Assembly: GCA_013397455.1 (NCBI GenBank)
Contig: VYZB01000168.1
Span: 1,566,305-1,630,304 of the forward strand
Reading direction: 5' to 3'
Origin: Crotophaga sulcirostris
Taxonomy: Eukaryota; Chordata; Aves; Cuculiformes; Crotophagidae
Length of the DNA stretch: 64,000 nt
Shown here: positions 1-12,812 of the stretch, in pieces
Numbering within the stretch: position 1 is the first letter of the stretch
Layout of the letters: each line of letters starts with the position of its first letter
Notes under the pieces: model-generated
Seen by the model: the letters and a program-made list of their open reading frames with translations, nothing else
What the model was told of the DNA's origin: nothing
Database searches by the model: none
Position numbers and translations under genes: made by a program

Positions 1-264
1 ATCAGTGTTAATATTCTTTAAAACCTCTTAGGTATAGTAGCACCCAGTTATACGTGCTGAGATCATTACCAGAGTATTATTCAAGATGTACATCAACACG
101 TTTCTCTCCTCAACCTTCTTTTCTATAAAAATAGAGATATTTTTTTTTTTCCATAGCTTCAGCTCTGAATCATTAGAGCTGGAATAGGGACCATAGTTGG
201 TGGTATATCTTGCACTTGTGCTTCACAGCAAGACTGAATTCATTTTCCTTAAGCCATTACTGTT
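1..264. other. Anonymous AT-rich flank
   Basis: I see no gene, RNA or recognisable repeat here. There is a short T-run near 140-150. The following old CR1 fragment could begin a little earlier than I placed it, because its edge is heavily decayed. Confidence 0.4.
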
Positions 265-510
265 AGACTGATTATAAGTCTGTCCTTGAAAGCTTCTAAG
301 TGAAAGTGGTTCTGTGACCTCCCTTGGCAGTTTGTTCCATTGCTCTAGCTATCCTAATAGTTATAAAGTTTGTCTTAATCATTAACTTAAATTTCCCCTT
401 TGTTGCAGCTTCATCACATTATTTCTTGTTCTGACCTTGATGACTAATTAGAATAATTGGCCCCTGACCTCCTTCTATTATTCTTTAAGTATTTGGAAGA
501 GAGATGGGTG
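265..510 (-). mobile_element. Ancient CR1/L3-type LINE fragment, near 3' end
   Basis: Read on the minus strand, this matches the general plan of old amniote CR1 (L3-like) copies just upstream of the 3' end. On the plus strand it shows the antisense order: a run resembling CCTTGAAAACCTCCAAG, a stretch resembling CCTAGGCAACCTGTTCC (here CTTGGCAGTTTGTTCC), then TAATAGTTA..AAGTTTGTCTTAAT, the TTGCAGCTTCATCACATTA block and TTCTTGTTCTGACC. Divergence is high, with small indels throughout, so this is a very old insertion compared with the copies at 12.8, 17.4 and 50 kb. The assignment rests on remembered family structure; the edges are approximate. Confidence 0.6.
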
Positions 511-1902
511 TAGACCAGAAAACGTGGAACCATAGCCTAATGCTCTGGCAGCCTCAGGAACACATACAGCCTTGGAACTTCTATTTAACCTATAGTAAGG
601 TTAAAAACCATGTGTAAAAGTTAGAATAGCATTCCATCTTCAAAGAAGCTCCCTTGTATTAGACGTGTTATATAGCTTGATTAAATTGTCCATATCAGGA
701 AGCAAAAAGGGTTTGTTGAACTGAACTGAATTTACCTGTCTACAATTACTTGATTACTCCAGTCAGGTCTCCCCTTACTCAGCCAAAAAGTTAACAGGGA
801 GTAGCTTAGAACAGTACAGAGACTTCCATCAGTTGAACTTGCCTGGAATTCACTGATGTAGTACCTGAATGCTGCCAAATCTTAGCAGATCTATCCAAGA
901 AGACTGGGATTTGTCACCACTCCTGTTTTATGGAGGAAGAATAGAGAATACCAGGTGAGATGCTCAAAGATATTTCTGTAGATGTTCTCACTGGTTTGGG
1001 CAGAAAAAAAATGAATCCATGACTCTCTAAGACACAATTTTTTATTTTAATCACAATCTTTCCCTCCCTCTGAAACATACCTATTGACTTTAAGAGTCAG
1101 GATCTTCTCCATAGCCACTATTTCATTAGATTCCTTAATTTCTGAGATTAAAGTTTGTTCAGATTCAAAGTATTTGTCTTTCCTGTCATTGGTCTAGGTA
1201 GTGACAATTAACTACTTAAAAGAGTCATATTTTCATGAAATAATTTCACACTTTTTCTATATATTGTCTTACTGGGATGGATCTGGAAGGATGGTCAGAA
1301 GTACCTATTTCTTTCCCATATACAGACTGGTATGTACTTAATTCTATCTTCCAATACCACGAACAGAACCAAGGACCTTATATCCAAAAGGTACTCATGA
1401 CCCTGATAATCTCTTAAAGTAGAGCATTAGTATGTCTTGTACCCTTTGCACTCAAATTCAGTGGTTAAACTCACAAATGATGTCTAAAGACATTGAAGTT
1501 TCCTTACCTTCTGCTCCATTAATATGATACTTCCCTGGGATAGTATAGCAACAGCATATTGAAGTCTTGTCTCTAAATTAGGTAGGTAGATAAGTAAATT
1601 TTACCGTTGGGACTAGATTTCGTGTCCTACTTGACAGTTGTGACAGAAGATAAGTTCTGAGTTACAGCACCTTATCATTCATGGCATGTCACAAAATATT
1701 AACACCTTTGAGTAAGATTAAGTAAGTGACACATCATAATAACTGATCATATATCTTGAAGTAAGTCAGAAGTCAGAGCTGGCCTCATTTGACGATCTCA
1801 GCTCATACCAAATGTGAAAAAAATTATACATTATTTGCAAACTAATAGCCAACATCTCACTAAAACATCCAGTGAAAGGCTTCTCCAGTAATAATCAAAA
1901 TG
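511..1902. other. Anonymous AT-rich stretch
   Basis: No open reading frame of 60 codons or more occurs on either strand in these 1.4 kb, and I recognise no repeat. Nothing here supports a gene. Confidence 0.5.
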
Positions 1903-2140
1903 ACCTGAAGTTGTACCAGGGGGAGTTCATACTAGGCATCAGGAAACTTATTTCACCAAAAGGGTGAATATCAGACACTGGAACAGGTTGCCCAGGGAGG
2001 TGGCTGAATCACTGTCCCTGAAGATGTTTAAAAGACGGGTTGATGAGGTGCTCTGGAATCTTGTTCAGTAGTGGACAGGTACAGTTGGGCTTGATGATCT
2101 CAATGATCTTTTTCAATCAAACAATTCTGTGATTATATGA
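1903..2140 (+). mobile_element. CR1 LINE 3' end, 5'-truncated
   Basis: This is about 240 bases of a CR1 3' region in sense orientation. It reads through a degenerate ORF2 C-terminus: GGAACAGGTTGCCCAGGG corresponds to the W/G-N-x-L-P-R segment, followed by GAGGTGGCTGAATCACTGTC. It then runs through the 3' UTR with the typical GGGCTTGATGATCTC block. The end is ACAATTCTGTGATTATATGA, the standard CR1 terminal octamer type (ATTCTATG-like units), which fixes the 3' boundary at about 2140. Frameshifts and the short length make it non-functional. As usual for CR1, it is truncated at the 5' side and has no poly(A) tail. Confidence 0.85.
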
Positions 2141-3964
2141 AAATAGAACTGAAATAGTCCTATCAAAGGCAAGGAAGAACTATGTAGCCATGAACATATT
2201 TCTTGTTTGTGTGGTGCACATGGCTGTAAAATGCAATGATAGCTTTTGCTGAAAGGTAATTTAATGTCACGATGGAAAAGTGTTAATAGAACCAAAAGGT
2301 TTGAATTCCCATTGGCTGATGGTCATTGCCTTATCATGGGAAGGGGCTTGCAAGACTGACATGATTATGCAGATATGTTTGCTATAATTTGAAATAGACC
2401 CAAAAAGACATGGAATCTTTTTTCTTTATTCACAATACTGGTTAGGGTTATTAAGACATATTTAATGAAGAAAAATCCCTTTCTGTCAAAAATATTTCTT
2501 CTTAAATATTAAAATTCTGAAAATGCTACTTGCAAGTTCAATAGTTAAAAAAAGAGCACTAATTCTTTTTGTAACAGATCAATGATTTTTTATTGCCAAA
2601 ACCTCAGCTATTTTTACCTTTTCAGTTCCTGATCATTCAAAAAGTCTGCAGGTTTATGAATTACTTTTCATAATATACTGAAGACAACAATTCTCAAGAA
2701 GATTTTTGATAAAGATATAGTGAGATATCTATTTTTCAAAATCAGCCAGGAAAGTCAGTAGACTTTCCCAACAAGCTTTTATCTTTATTAATTTGAAACC
2801 TTCAAAGAGAGGTATCAAAGTCATAAGAGTGTATTTTTTTTGTCATTTGCATTAGTTACTTTATAATTTCATAATTTTTATTCTATGCATCTTGTATCAG
2901 GTGTCCTGAGATTCTTTCCCTTTGTATTATAGAGTATCTTGACCATAGTTCATCTAAGGTAGAGGATCACTTAGCTTTTCTTCACAGGACTGTAGCTTAG
3001 ATCCACATCTCCCAGGAGACCATATGCCATTCAAGGTAAATGACTCCCAGGAGGATGTCACACAAATTTACATCAATTAGTACCAGAAACATCTAGTAGG
3101 GAATTGCAAAAAAAAAAAAAAGCAAACAAAATAACCAGTTCTCAAAATGCATTGAAGTCTTTGAATTACGCTGCAGGACTATGGAGCTCTAATGGAGAAT
3201 CATGGCCATGGAAGAGATAGTTCTGCTGTCTGAGAGTGTCTGGTGCCACTCAGGCATATTTCTGTAAGTTTGATTCAAGGTCTGTATATCTAGACTAAGT
3301 GAAGTGTATTCATATCTCTCCAAGGCAAACAACCTTCCTGAGGTTTAAAAATGTAGCCTCTAATTTACAGTTTAATAGCATGACAGGTTTTAAACTGAGA
3401 ATGGGCAGAGTCAGTCAAATGTTGCATAGGCAGGGGCAGACATAACCACGCATGGAGAACACTCCAGAAGGAATTTCTATCATCTCAGTGTAGGAAAGGA
3501 CAAGAAATCTCATGTTCCATTGTTTGAATCATCCCTAGTGCGAATCTAAAATGAATAAGGATGTAAAAATTTAAGATATGGAGCGTAACAACCCCAGTTC
3601 ATACAAAAATAATACACTTTCTCCTTCTTTTTTTTTTTTTTTAAATATTTTGGAGAGGGGAAGTAGGGTTTTTTTAGCTTTGAGAGGTCTTTCATTATCA
3701 TAGTTCGACTCCATATTGACCAGTCAAATGTTATTAATCATATACTATGATACAGGTTAGAGATGTCCTGTCTGAATACTGCAGAAAAGGAGGAGAAAGA
3801 AGTCTGCCAAAGGAATACCAAATTACACCTGTTGTTCAGAAATGTAATGGTCATTGCTGGGTCTGTAAAACACTCTTAATATTAATGCCCTGGAGGTACG
3901 TGCACCCTTCTAGACCTTTTTCATACCTCTTTACTAAAAGGTAGAAAAGTAGCATGATGTTTTT
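2141..3964. other. Anonymous AT-rich stretch
   Basis: No gene is supported. Only chance-length open frames (60-65 codons) occur. A 14-base A-run lies at 3108-3121 and a T-run near 3629-3642; both look like simple mononucleotide tracts, and I see no SINE or LINE body next to them. Confidence 0.5.
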
Positions 3965-4115
3965 GACAAAAAGAAACTCAAACCAGGAAGAATAAGTGAT
4001 ATACTCATAACCATACAGAAGATATGTGGCAAAGTAGGATCTTGAACGAGGATCTCACCATTGTAGCACTGTTATCTAACTACCACAATTATATCATTTT
4101 CTAACTACCACTGCT
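3965..4115 (+). mobile_element. MIR-like (CORE-SINE) fragment
   Basis: The order of words matches the second half of a MIR-type SINE in sense orientation. It has AAGAAACTCAAACCAGGAAG (consensus idea: gaaactgag..cagagaag), then AAGTGATATACTCATAACC (consensus: aagtgacttgctcaaggtc), then a TGTGGCAAAGTAGGATCTTG block (consensus: gtggcagagc.ggattcg), then a CTAACTACCAC block (consensus: ctaaccactac). An 11-base word, CTAACTACCAC, recurs 25 bases apart (4076-4086 and 4101-4111), so the tail contains a small local duplication. MIR-type SINEs are ancient in amniotes and rare in birds. Assignment is from memory of the consensus and not from an alignment. Confidence 0.6.
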
Positions 4116-5417
4116 TCCTAAGCTAGTGGACAGACAGGTATCAATCAAGCAAAGTAGACAAACAATATGTTAATAAGGCTCTGCGTAGGCTGAAGCTGAG
4201 GAAATCAATTACTTAAACAGTTGAAAGCAGATGGATAAGTATAGGTAAAATCTTCACATTAATTATTAAGTCCTTTGAGCTTTTTATTTTATCAACAGAA
4301 TTGTGGAAAAAGAAAATAAAAAGATGACTCTATAACAAGAATGAACAAAAAGATTTTTTTCTAAGAAAAGCTGTAGCAAGGCTTCATCAATTACAAACCA
4401 AGAAAGACGGGCAAGAACTGTTGGCAGATTGGTTTTTTGCTGTGTTATTTTTTTTTTTTGCCCACCTCCCTTAGTTCTTACTTTGCTCTCTTTGCTCTTG
4501 TGCTCCTTCCTCAACCAGGAGCAGTGCTGTAAAAACAAATGCACACCTGATGTACAGCACTAGTTCATGGTTAGACAATTTTGACAGCTAGTCTCTGCAG
4601 ATTTATTGTTTATTTTTTGGTGTGAGGAGAAGACTATCCAGGGTTTGTGTGGGTATATAGAATTGTACTTCATTGGCCTTTTGCCTCTGAGGGTGTAGTC
4701 CTATGGTTAACCTGAAATCATATGTGAAGAGACCATCCAGTATTGAGATTCAATGATGGATATTAATATTATTGAATCAAAGGGGAGAAAAAAAAAAGAA
4801 CTCTTTCAAGATCTGATGATAAGTTCCCTTCCCTCTGCCTGTACAACTGCTTTCAATTCTTCTGAGGTACTAGTTTGCTCTTTATCAGTCCAAACCTCCC
4901 TTTTCTTCTTTTTTTCCTCCTTTTCCCCGTTTCTTTCTTTTCTTTTCTTTTCCTTTTAGGTTGTCAATTTTTCTTTTTTATCTTCTACGTCTTTGTTTCT
5001 CTCCTCTGTGGATCCCTCTGCCAAGATCAGATTTCTTTTGTTTTTGCTACTTTCATTTTGACTTTCTAAAACTCATTATTTCTTTTGATGACCAGCATTC
5101 ATCCTATAATAATTCAGATATAAAGAAAGATCGTATGTAAAGAGAATAACTAATAACTTCCCTTGTTAATGTTTCAGTCTGCAACAGGAGCTGACATCCT
5201 CAGGAGGACATGGTAACAAGTTTTGGAGAAAGTTGTGGGGGTTCTGCCATGGAAATTAACAGGAGAGACTCAAGTCACAAGGAAAGAATAGCAAACTCTT
5301 CCCTGCGTTGGTGACAGCCCCTTAACTCATTTGCGTTTTTGTCTGCAGAGGGATAACAGAAAAAGCATATGAATGGGAAAAGGGAATGCAAAGGGTGATG
5401 TTCAAATATCATAAAAA
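4116..5417. other. Anonymous stretch with a pyrimidine tract
   Basis: No gene is supported; the open frames of 64-86 codons have low-complexity translations (phenylalanine and serine runs) that come from the pyrimidine tract annotated separately at 4894-4958. The remainder is ordinary AT-rich sequence. Confidence 0.5.
4894..4958. repeat. C/T-rich (TTTTC)n-like tract
   Basis: A nearly pure pyrimidine stretch on the plus strand, ending in repeated TTTTC units just before AGG. It explains the phenylalanine/serine-rich open frames in this spot. It resembles a long polypyrimidine tract followed by AG, but no credible exon follows. Confidence 0.7.
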
Positions 5418-5508
5418 TGGACCGTATACTCAGCTGACATAAATCAGCATAGATACACAGGAATCAATGCAGCAACGCCAATTTACACCAAATGAAGATC
5501 TAACCCAA
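5418..5508. mobile_element. Decayed palindromic MITE-like amniote repeat
   Basis: The left arm (about 5418-5450, containing CAGCTGACATAAATCAGCAT) and right arm (about 5478-5508, containing CCAATTTACACCAAATGAAG) are inverted copies around a short centre. My hand comparison of 31 aligned positions gives 16 matches, and 12 of the 15 differences are transitions, as expected for an old perfect palindrome decaying by CpG and other transition changes. The word order matches an old palindromic element I remember as common in birds, crocodilians and turtles (arms like ATCCTCAGCTGGTGTAAAT and its complement). A non-autonomous DNA transposon is the likeliest origin; I do not know the superfamily. Confidence 0.6.
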
Positions 5509-6409
5509 TAAATCTATCATATTCTGGATAAAGAGGTGAGAGAGGAGGGAGAATGCACTATGAATTAGTATCTGGTCAAACCGGCAGTGAAATAGAAACA
5601 CAGCTCCTGCTTGTTGCAGAGGGCTGGCTGAGGAAAATACTTCCTTTGAAGAGAAAACTTATCCCTGGGTTCTTACTGGGACCACCATTCCTGCTCCTGT
5701 GAGGGACATGATGGCCAATATAGTACTGCAAAGGTTCAAAGGAGGCTGAAGCATTGATTACACAGAGAGTAGCTGTTTAAATGTAAAAGAATCAACCATC
5801 CTGTAAAGGGCTCCTTCTAACACTATATACAGTTTTGGCCCTGAAAATCCAAACCAGATAGTGTCCTGAGTCAGTGCACAATTTTGTGATGATTAAAAGA
5901 AATACTACATCTGTTTTTTCAGCTTTGGTGTATCTTTAATGTTTAAAAGAATGTTTTGGAACTTGCTCATGGTTTTGACTTATGTGATGTGAAGAGTGTG
6001 ACATCTCTGAGGTGCTGCTGAAAGACTAATAAACAAGGATAGGAAACACTTTCCTTCATTTCTTTCTCTTGTTTTTTTCCTAATACTCTTCCTCACTCTC
6101 TATCCCTTATAGCAATACATTTAAGAGGAAAGTGAGAAACAACAAGAAAAAAGACTGAAAGAAAGCAGACTGAAAGAAAGCACAGAGGGTTTTTTTTTTT
6201 CCATTTGAGGAGCAAAAATCTCAATTAAAAATTTAACAGAAAAACCAAGAAACTCAAGTTGAAGGTAAGGTGAATAGTAAATTTTGCTTAGTTCTCAGTG
6301 TTCTAGGCTGACATTTGCTTTCCAATAGCAAATGCTAACAGCTTAAGATAAGACCGTGAGTAACTGTCAGATATTGTCAATCATGCCACGCAATATTGGA
6401 ATCCTCTTT
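5509..6409. other. Anonymous stretch with purine-rich end
   Basis: No gene or mobile element is recognised. Positions 6120-6190 are purine-rich and include an exact 15-base tandem duplication annotated separately. Confidence 0.5.
6152..6181. repeat. Exact 15-bp tandem duplication
   Basis: The unit AGACTGAAAGAAAGC occurs twice in a row without a mismatch (6152-6166 and 6167-6181), inside a purine-rich stretch. It is probably a recent replication-slippage event. Confidence 0.9.
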
Positions 6410-6503
6410 NNNNNNNNNNNNNNNNNNNNNNNNNNNNNNNNNNNNNNNNNNNNNNNNNNNNNNNNNNNNNNNNNNNNNNNNNNNNNNNNNNNNNNNNNNN
6501 NNN
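6410..6503. other. Assembly gap (94 N)
   Basis: A run of 94 undetermined bases. Open frames that appear to cross it (6356-6682 plus, 6381-6596 minus) are artefacts, because N codons are never read as stops. The true gap length may differ. Two further single Ns occur at 34961 and 61763. Confidence 0.98.
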
Positions 6504-9500
6504 ATCAACCAAAAATAAATACTGTTTTGTTAACAGAAAATAATACAGACATTTACTTGCTTTACTTATACAGCTTGAAAACTTGGCAAGGTTCAAAAAT
6601 AACCAGTATCAAACCATCAAAGCAGGGAAATTGTTTCACAATCAGACTAGCACATCAAACAAACACAAACAACCACATTTAGCAAGTAATGAGGGTTTTT
6701 AACAATTTAATTAAGAAAACAACAAAAGAAAGTAAGGAATTGACCCTAGTGACCAAGAAGGTCCTCTCCAATTTTGTGACTTTAATGAATACAAAGCTGC
6801 TTTTATTAAAACAGATTTGGGTAAATCTTTCAATGACCATTGTTAACAGGTAAACTCAGACAGTTATATGTAGGATGAGAATTTTACCATGTAAATGCTA
6901 ATAATTGGGTTTCTTTAAGAGTCATCTCAGGGATGGAAAGAACTCAGCCTGTCCATCTACACTAGGTCTCTGCAGGTTTCTGAACTACAGTATAGACTGA
7001 ACGCACATATCTGTCCTCTGCGAAGACATCAGAAAGATAATTCCACTCCCCCGAACAATTCACAAGGATGTGCATGGAAAGGAACAAAGTGGTTCTGAAT
7101 CTTGCTTAACTCCAGGGAGGAAAAAGAATAAGTTGTTTGTTTTTTTTTTTAACTGTTTACTGACTTAAACACACACACAAGCTTGACTTCTAAACACAAC
7201 ATGACTTTAGCTACAGAAAAAAACTTTCATAGTTCCTCTCTTTCACCAGGGCATGAAGTATTCTTCCTCCTCCTCTTCTGCCTTTGTTTTCTCTTTTTTC
7301 ATAGCCGTATTTTCAGACCTTTTCTGGCTGTCTTGCCCTTTTCTATTCCTTCTAATTCTGTTTCTGCCCCTTCACCATTTTCTTCCTGTCCTTTCTCTGA
7401 ACATCTGCAATCAAATCCACTCTCTTCTTTCCCACTACTACTATATTCTGATTAAGACCACTGTGAAATTTTCCACCCACACAGTCCAGATTCCTGATCT
7501 AGTTTATATGTGGTCTGTATCTGAGACAGTGGCTCCCATGGTTTCAGCTGCTTCTAAACAAAGGACCTTTTAATTGTTCCCTCATTTATCTCTAAGAGGA
7601 GGTTACTGCTGGACACACCCACTTCCCTGATGCTGCCTCCACCATAATGGAGCTATTTTGTGATTTTTCTTTAAATTTAAAATGCAAGGGAGCAACAGGC
7701 TAAATCCATCAGGACAGATGAAACTCCATGGAGGAGATGAAACATCAAACCTTAAAAAGAGGAGAAAGAAAGTAATTACTGAATAGAAACAAAAATGTAA
7801 AGATAAATGCAGATTTAAGTTATAAAAATGTTCTAAAAGTTCCCCAAGGAGAGATACAGGACTTTATTCAGAAGAAGGCAGTCTTATCAGGGGTTACAAT
7901 ATATAGATATTGAAAACCTCCCTAACAGGTTACCCACACTACTAGATGTCAGCGTGTCCTTTTCAAGATCCGACTTGTAACAAATTGACTGTGAAAGGGA
8001 GGTGGAAAAAAAAAGAAGAAAGAGAAAGAAAGGAAGGAGAATTGTTTGACAGAAGGCCTTCAAACCCCTTTTTTTCCTCCTCATTCAACCATACTGAATA
8101 TAAATGCACTTAAACATTTATGAAATGCCTTGCTCATACAACCCCTTGCAACTGCCTTGGACTATGATTTTCTCAGAAGCCTGTTTCTTTCGCTTCTGCA
8201 GTAGAGAAAAGAAATATTCTCCCTCCCAATAACATCTCCATGAAATCTCCTCAAAGGACAGCACTTCTTGCACCTGTCCTTTTCCTCCATAAACTGCCAT
8301 CCGCTGTAAAGCATCTCTATTTTAAGCTTTAGAGTCACGTGACTTAAATCCACATAAGCGTTGATTGTACATGATTGCCTTTATTGATTCTTCCTGGGAC
8401 AAAACTTGCCTGTATCCAGCTTTATATATAGTTTTACTCTGGACTTTTCCTTCCACTGTTTTGCTCATGCTTTTTTTTCTGTCCTTCTATTTTTAAGTTT
8501 CTTCTTTTCATTGCGGTAGTGCCCGGGAATTTCAAGCAGTTAGAAGAAGTTCTGTTATGTTGTATATGCAACAATTGTGTCTTCAAGAATGTAAGGAATA
8601 CCTCTGTCTTGTTCTGAAGAGTACTTTACATTGTAATAACAACCAGTAAAACTGAAAAAAAAAAAAGTAACCAGAATAACCTAAAGTTAGAAAAAACGAT
8701 AGAAATTATTCTAATGGGGGAAAATGAATTTATTAAAGGGTAGTTTGAAACAAGTATTTCTGTGCTTTTGTTGGTAAGTCTCATAGCCCTTTTTGTTCCA
8801 GGTCATTAGACTGCAGCAGAAACTAGATGTCAGTGCTGTTTCTACCTGTCTTTTACCATTCTACTTCCAGGATGAGATGTCTTTTGGCTATCTCTTATAG
8901 TACTTAATTGAGACATTTAGACTGATGGTTTGAGGCTTTCATCGAGGTTTCATTTTCTGATCAGCAGAATCTGCCAACAATTACTGGGTTATTTCTCTGA
9001 TTTACCTTTGTCCTTCCTTATTTCTAACAAATTCAATGGTGACACTGCTTTCTGCATTAACACTATTTTGAGTTTCCGTATACGAGTCTGAATTTTAACA
9101 TATAAACTCATGTTCAGCTTCCTTCACATTTTCTTAAAACTAAAACCTGACTACTGCTTACTCCCTTGCTTATAATTTAGTCTTTTTCAATGCAGGGTAG
9201 GAATAGATATCCTGGATGCCAGAGCAACCCTGATCAAATCAGCATGTTACTCATATGTTTAGAATTAAACACCTGGTTACAGTCTGCCTAGTGAGCAACT
9301 GAGTGAATGACATGGCTCATGAACATTCTGAGAACAAATCTCAAGATTTATCTCCAAAAATAGTTGGTAATGCTTTAAAAATATAATTTTGCTGTATTCA
9401 ACCAGGAGGGAGAGTGTCTCCTCCTGGGCAGGATCTGACTTTAGAAAGTAAAAACACATCTGAGGAAAAAAGATCCAGAATGTTTCATGCTTTGATTTTA

Positions 9501-12500
9501 TATTCTTTCCCCAACCCTCCCACCTGCTTCCTCCCCCTCCCTCCCATTCTTTTCTTTAAATGGTGGACTTGAGCTCAGATCATTTGCAAGACTTTTGGAT
9601 ACAGATCAGCAGCCATACACAGAGAGTATGAATCTTGAATCTTCCATTTCATACTCTGCCTGAACAGGGTAATAGCTTGAGGTGCTGTCAGGACCTTCAT
9701 CTGCAAGAAATGATGACAGCAGTAAACTTTCTGTGATTATGCAGCTGGGGAACAGGCCACAGGATCTTTGGATGACTGAACCAGAGTGACTAAAAAAACA
9801 TTTGATTTTTACTGATGTTTACGTGTGTGCACACTGAAGCTGATAAATTTAAGGAATAAAGACCCTATATACCTTCTCTGTACAGAAGGGAGATGAGAAG
9901 ACAAAGTACAAGGCAGAAATTCAACTATATCAGGATGCGACATTGATACTTATTTGTAGTAGTAAGCAATAGACTGCTTAATAGTCTTGTTTGAGGATGA
10001 CGTAATCAGTGACGCTGGTTGCGTCTGGGTGAGGAGAGGGGAAGAAAAAGGAGTGCTGAGGACATATGTCTTCCAGGTTTATCAGATGGAATATGTCCTA
10101 GAGGGATGGCCATGGACTGGGTGGTGCATGTTTACAAATTCCTCCTCAGTCTGGGAATCCTCCCAGAACCCTGGGAAGTCGATAGATTTTGCCATTCATA
10201 TCAAAAGAATATATAGAGACTTTTTTTCTCACTGTTTCATTATAGATCTCAGATATCTGAGAGGAGATCCTATGGATTTTAGTGCAGAAGACAACTGATA
10301 GAAAAAACTCAAGATGATTGTCTCCAGAAAGGTAATGTTGCCTCTGATTCCTTCAGCAAACACCACCGAAATATAATTTGTATGTAGGTGGTATACAATC
10401 ATATACCAAAACTAGCTGAAGATAAAAATAAAAGAGGCTATATAAAGGAACAGTCAGCTCAACAGATCTGCTGCAGCAACTAGAATAGGATTTTTATTTA
10501 ATTTTGAAAGTGGGAGAAGCACTAACATTTAAGTAAGTTTGTTTCAAGAGGAGCCTCTGAATCACATGTCTTTGTCTCATCACAACACATCAAGAATGGG
10601 ATTGCAGAAAGAAGTCTCAGGTGCACTGGGCCCAGCAGAGTACTTGTTAGCTAATTCATTATGGGTGGGTTTTCCTTTTTTTTTTTTTTTGTAATTTAGA
10701 AGAATGCAATTAAAACTGAACTTGATAATTAATTCTGAACCGGTGTGAGCCAGTTCCAGAGATTATGACTATAATACTATGTAGCCATTGATATAAATAT
10801 TCATGAGGTTTCATTGTTTTATGGTTTCTTATGAAGCACACATCTTATCTGAAGAAGTAAAATTAAAGTACTATTATTTAGCATTACAGTGTAAATAAGA
10901 CTTAACAGAGAGAGACAAAAACATGCACAGTAAAATGTAACATGCATATTCTATAAATACACTTATGGGTATTTGTGCATTTAAATGTGTGTGCTGCATG
11001 CTGTATTATGTAATTTCTTTATTATGTACAGATATTGTATTGTTGTATTATTAGAAACTCTTGTAGAAGCATATAAATATTCACAACATATGAAACTGTT
11101 GGACTCAAATGCATGTGTGTATGTATTCCCAGAATCATCATCATCCATAAATAAAAGAGAGAATTAGAAAAGACTTAAAAACTTTGAATCTTGATCTGGG
11201 AACTACCAGGTAACTGAAATTCATAGAAATTGACCTATCATACCACCAAAGATCAATCAGCATATAAAACTAATCATATGTAGTTGATGACAGAGTAAGA
11301 AAATGGCCTGTCATATTCTGTTCTCAGCTCAAGATGTTCATCATAGCTACCTCCAGAGCAAAATCCCTTTTAAACATGGAGTCTTCAAAAATCTTCAAAA
11401 AATTAAAAAAAGCTGACAAGGAGTGTCTAAAGGAAAAAAACAAACAAATAAACACAACACGGCTACTGGAAAGCTCAAAACCTGTCTAGATTAAAACAGC
11501 CAAAGAAGTAACAGAGAAGAAAATAAAAATAATCTGCAAAGGAGAAGGTCAACAGTCAATCTACTGTTTAAGATAATTTATTTTTCTTTTTCTCTCTTTT
11601 TTTTTTTAATTAAAGTAGAGATAGAGTGGCTTAAACAAAATTGCTCAATGTACTCTTTAGATACCTGGGGAAGCTGGTTGTAGTTCAGGCCCTCTAGTCA
11701 GTGAAAACAATATTCAAATTGGAAAAAGATTTAAATCTCCTGTACTGGTATGTTCAGTTCATTTATTGTGAGGCACTGAAAAGTCAAATTCAGTATTATG
11801 TGATTAAGCTACATCTGTCTTAGCACAAGCAGTAACCATATTTCTTTAAGTTCAGCAGGTGTTTTACAAAGAATCTAAAGGATTTTGCACAAAATTAGTG
11901 CCTATAATAAAGCGCCAATGATGAAGAGACGGCTTTTTATATCACTGATATATTATAGTTTCATTCTAATAAATGTCATTGCCAGATATTTCAAAACCTA
12001 AACCAGGTTTGCTGACTGAACTGTTTTGCAAGCATATTTGCTATGCCTTATTGCAAAGATGTTCTTTTATAGACATACAGTTTGGAAATTTTATTTGACA
12101 CTGCTGACTACTAAATTAGCAGCTTTTCAACTTTGCCACACTTGTGCAATACAATTGAGATAAAAGGTAAAATGCATAACTTCTGCATTAATTCTTGTTA
12201 GCAGTGTCATAAGAATCCTCAAGATGTGTTAATTGAGCTTAGAGTATGTGAAACAAATGATAGCACCCCCCTCCCCCCAAGATACTCTCTCTCCCCTTCA
12301 TCTCTCAGTTTGCTCAGTCTGTACTAAGCCTATTGTTATGACATATGAATTAGCCTAAGTACAGTATGGCTTGCACTGAGATATGTGGCTCTCCATTAAG
12401 AAAACAAGTCTTTGGTATACTCTGCTTCTTGTGAAGGTATTTGAGAGAAAATAACTGATCTTTCCAGCTTTCTGATTCTCATTTCTTGCACTTGCTGCTG

Positions 12501-12812
12501 GGGAGTTAATTTGGATTATGATTTTAAATGCGTAAATATATGACTTACTAACACACTGGGACCAGGGATACATCCCTGCAGACAGAATCCTGTTGAATTT
12601 CTGGTAGAAGAGACTCATGAAGTTCCCACAGAACTCTGCAAAAGTTTCAAGATACAGAATTCAACAGTCAGTTGTCTCTATTAAAAGTCTGATTTGTAAT
12701 ACGAAGATATGGGATTTTTTGTTATAGATTTTTATATGGAAATCGGAAATGTCTTAAAACATTTTCAGGGAGATTGTTTTTGATCTTTTCAATAAAAGGA
12801 GGGAATCAGTTT
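6504..12812. other. Long anonymous AT-rich region
   Basis: In these 6.3 kb I recognise no gene and no secure mobile element. The longest open frames are 7253-7573 (plus, 106 codons; serine/leucine/phenylalanine-rich from a pyrimidine tract at about 7255-7340) and 9987-10298 (plus, 103 codons); neither shows a domain, and both lack any supporting exon structure. Mononucleotide T-tracts occur near 10677-10692 and 11598-11608. A weak CR1 tail candidate at 6735-6795 is listed separately. Confidence 0.5.
6735..6795 (+). mobile_element. Possible CR1 3'-tail remnant
   Basis: The stretch containing AAGGTCCTCTCCAATTTTGTG resembles the CR1 3' UTR block (tgaaggtcctttccaacctTGTGA) in sense orientation. 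Only about 50 bases can be compared and the terminal octamers are not preserved, so a chance match is quite possible. Confidence 0.3.

Noticed and set aside
6356..6682. Open frames spanning the N gap
   Set aside because: The undetermined bases cannot produce stop codons, so frame length is meaningless here.
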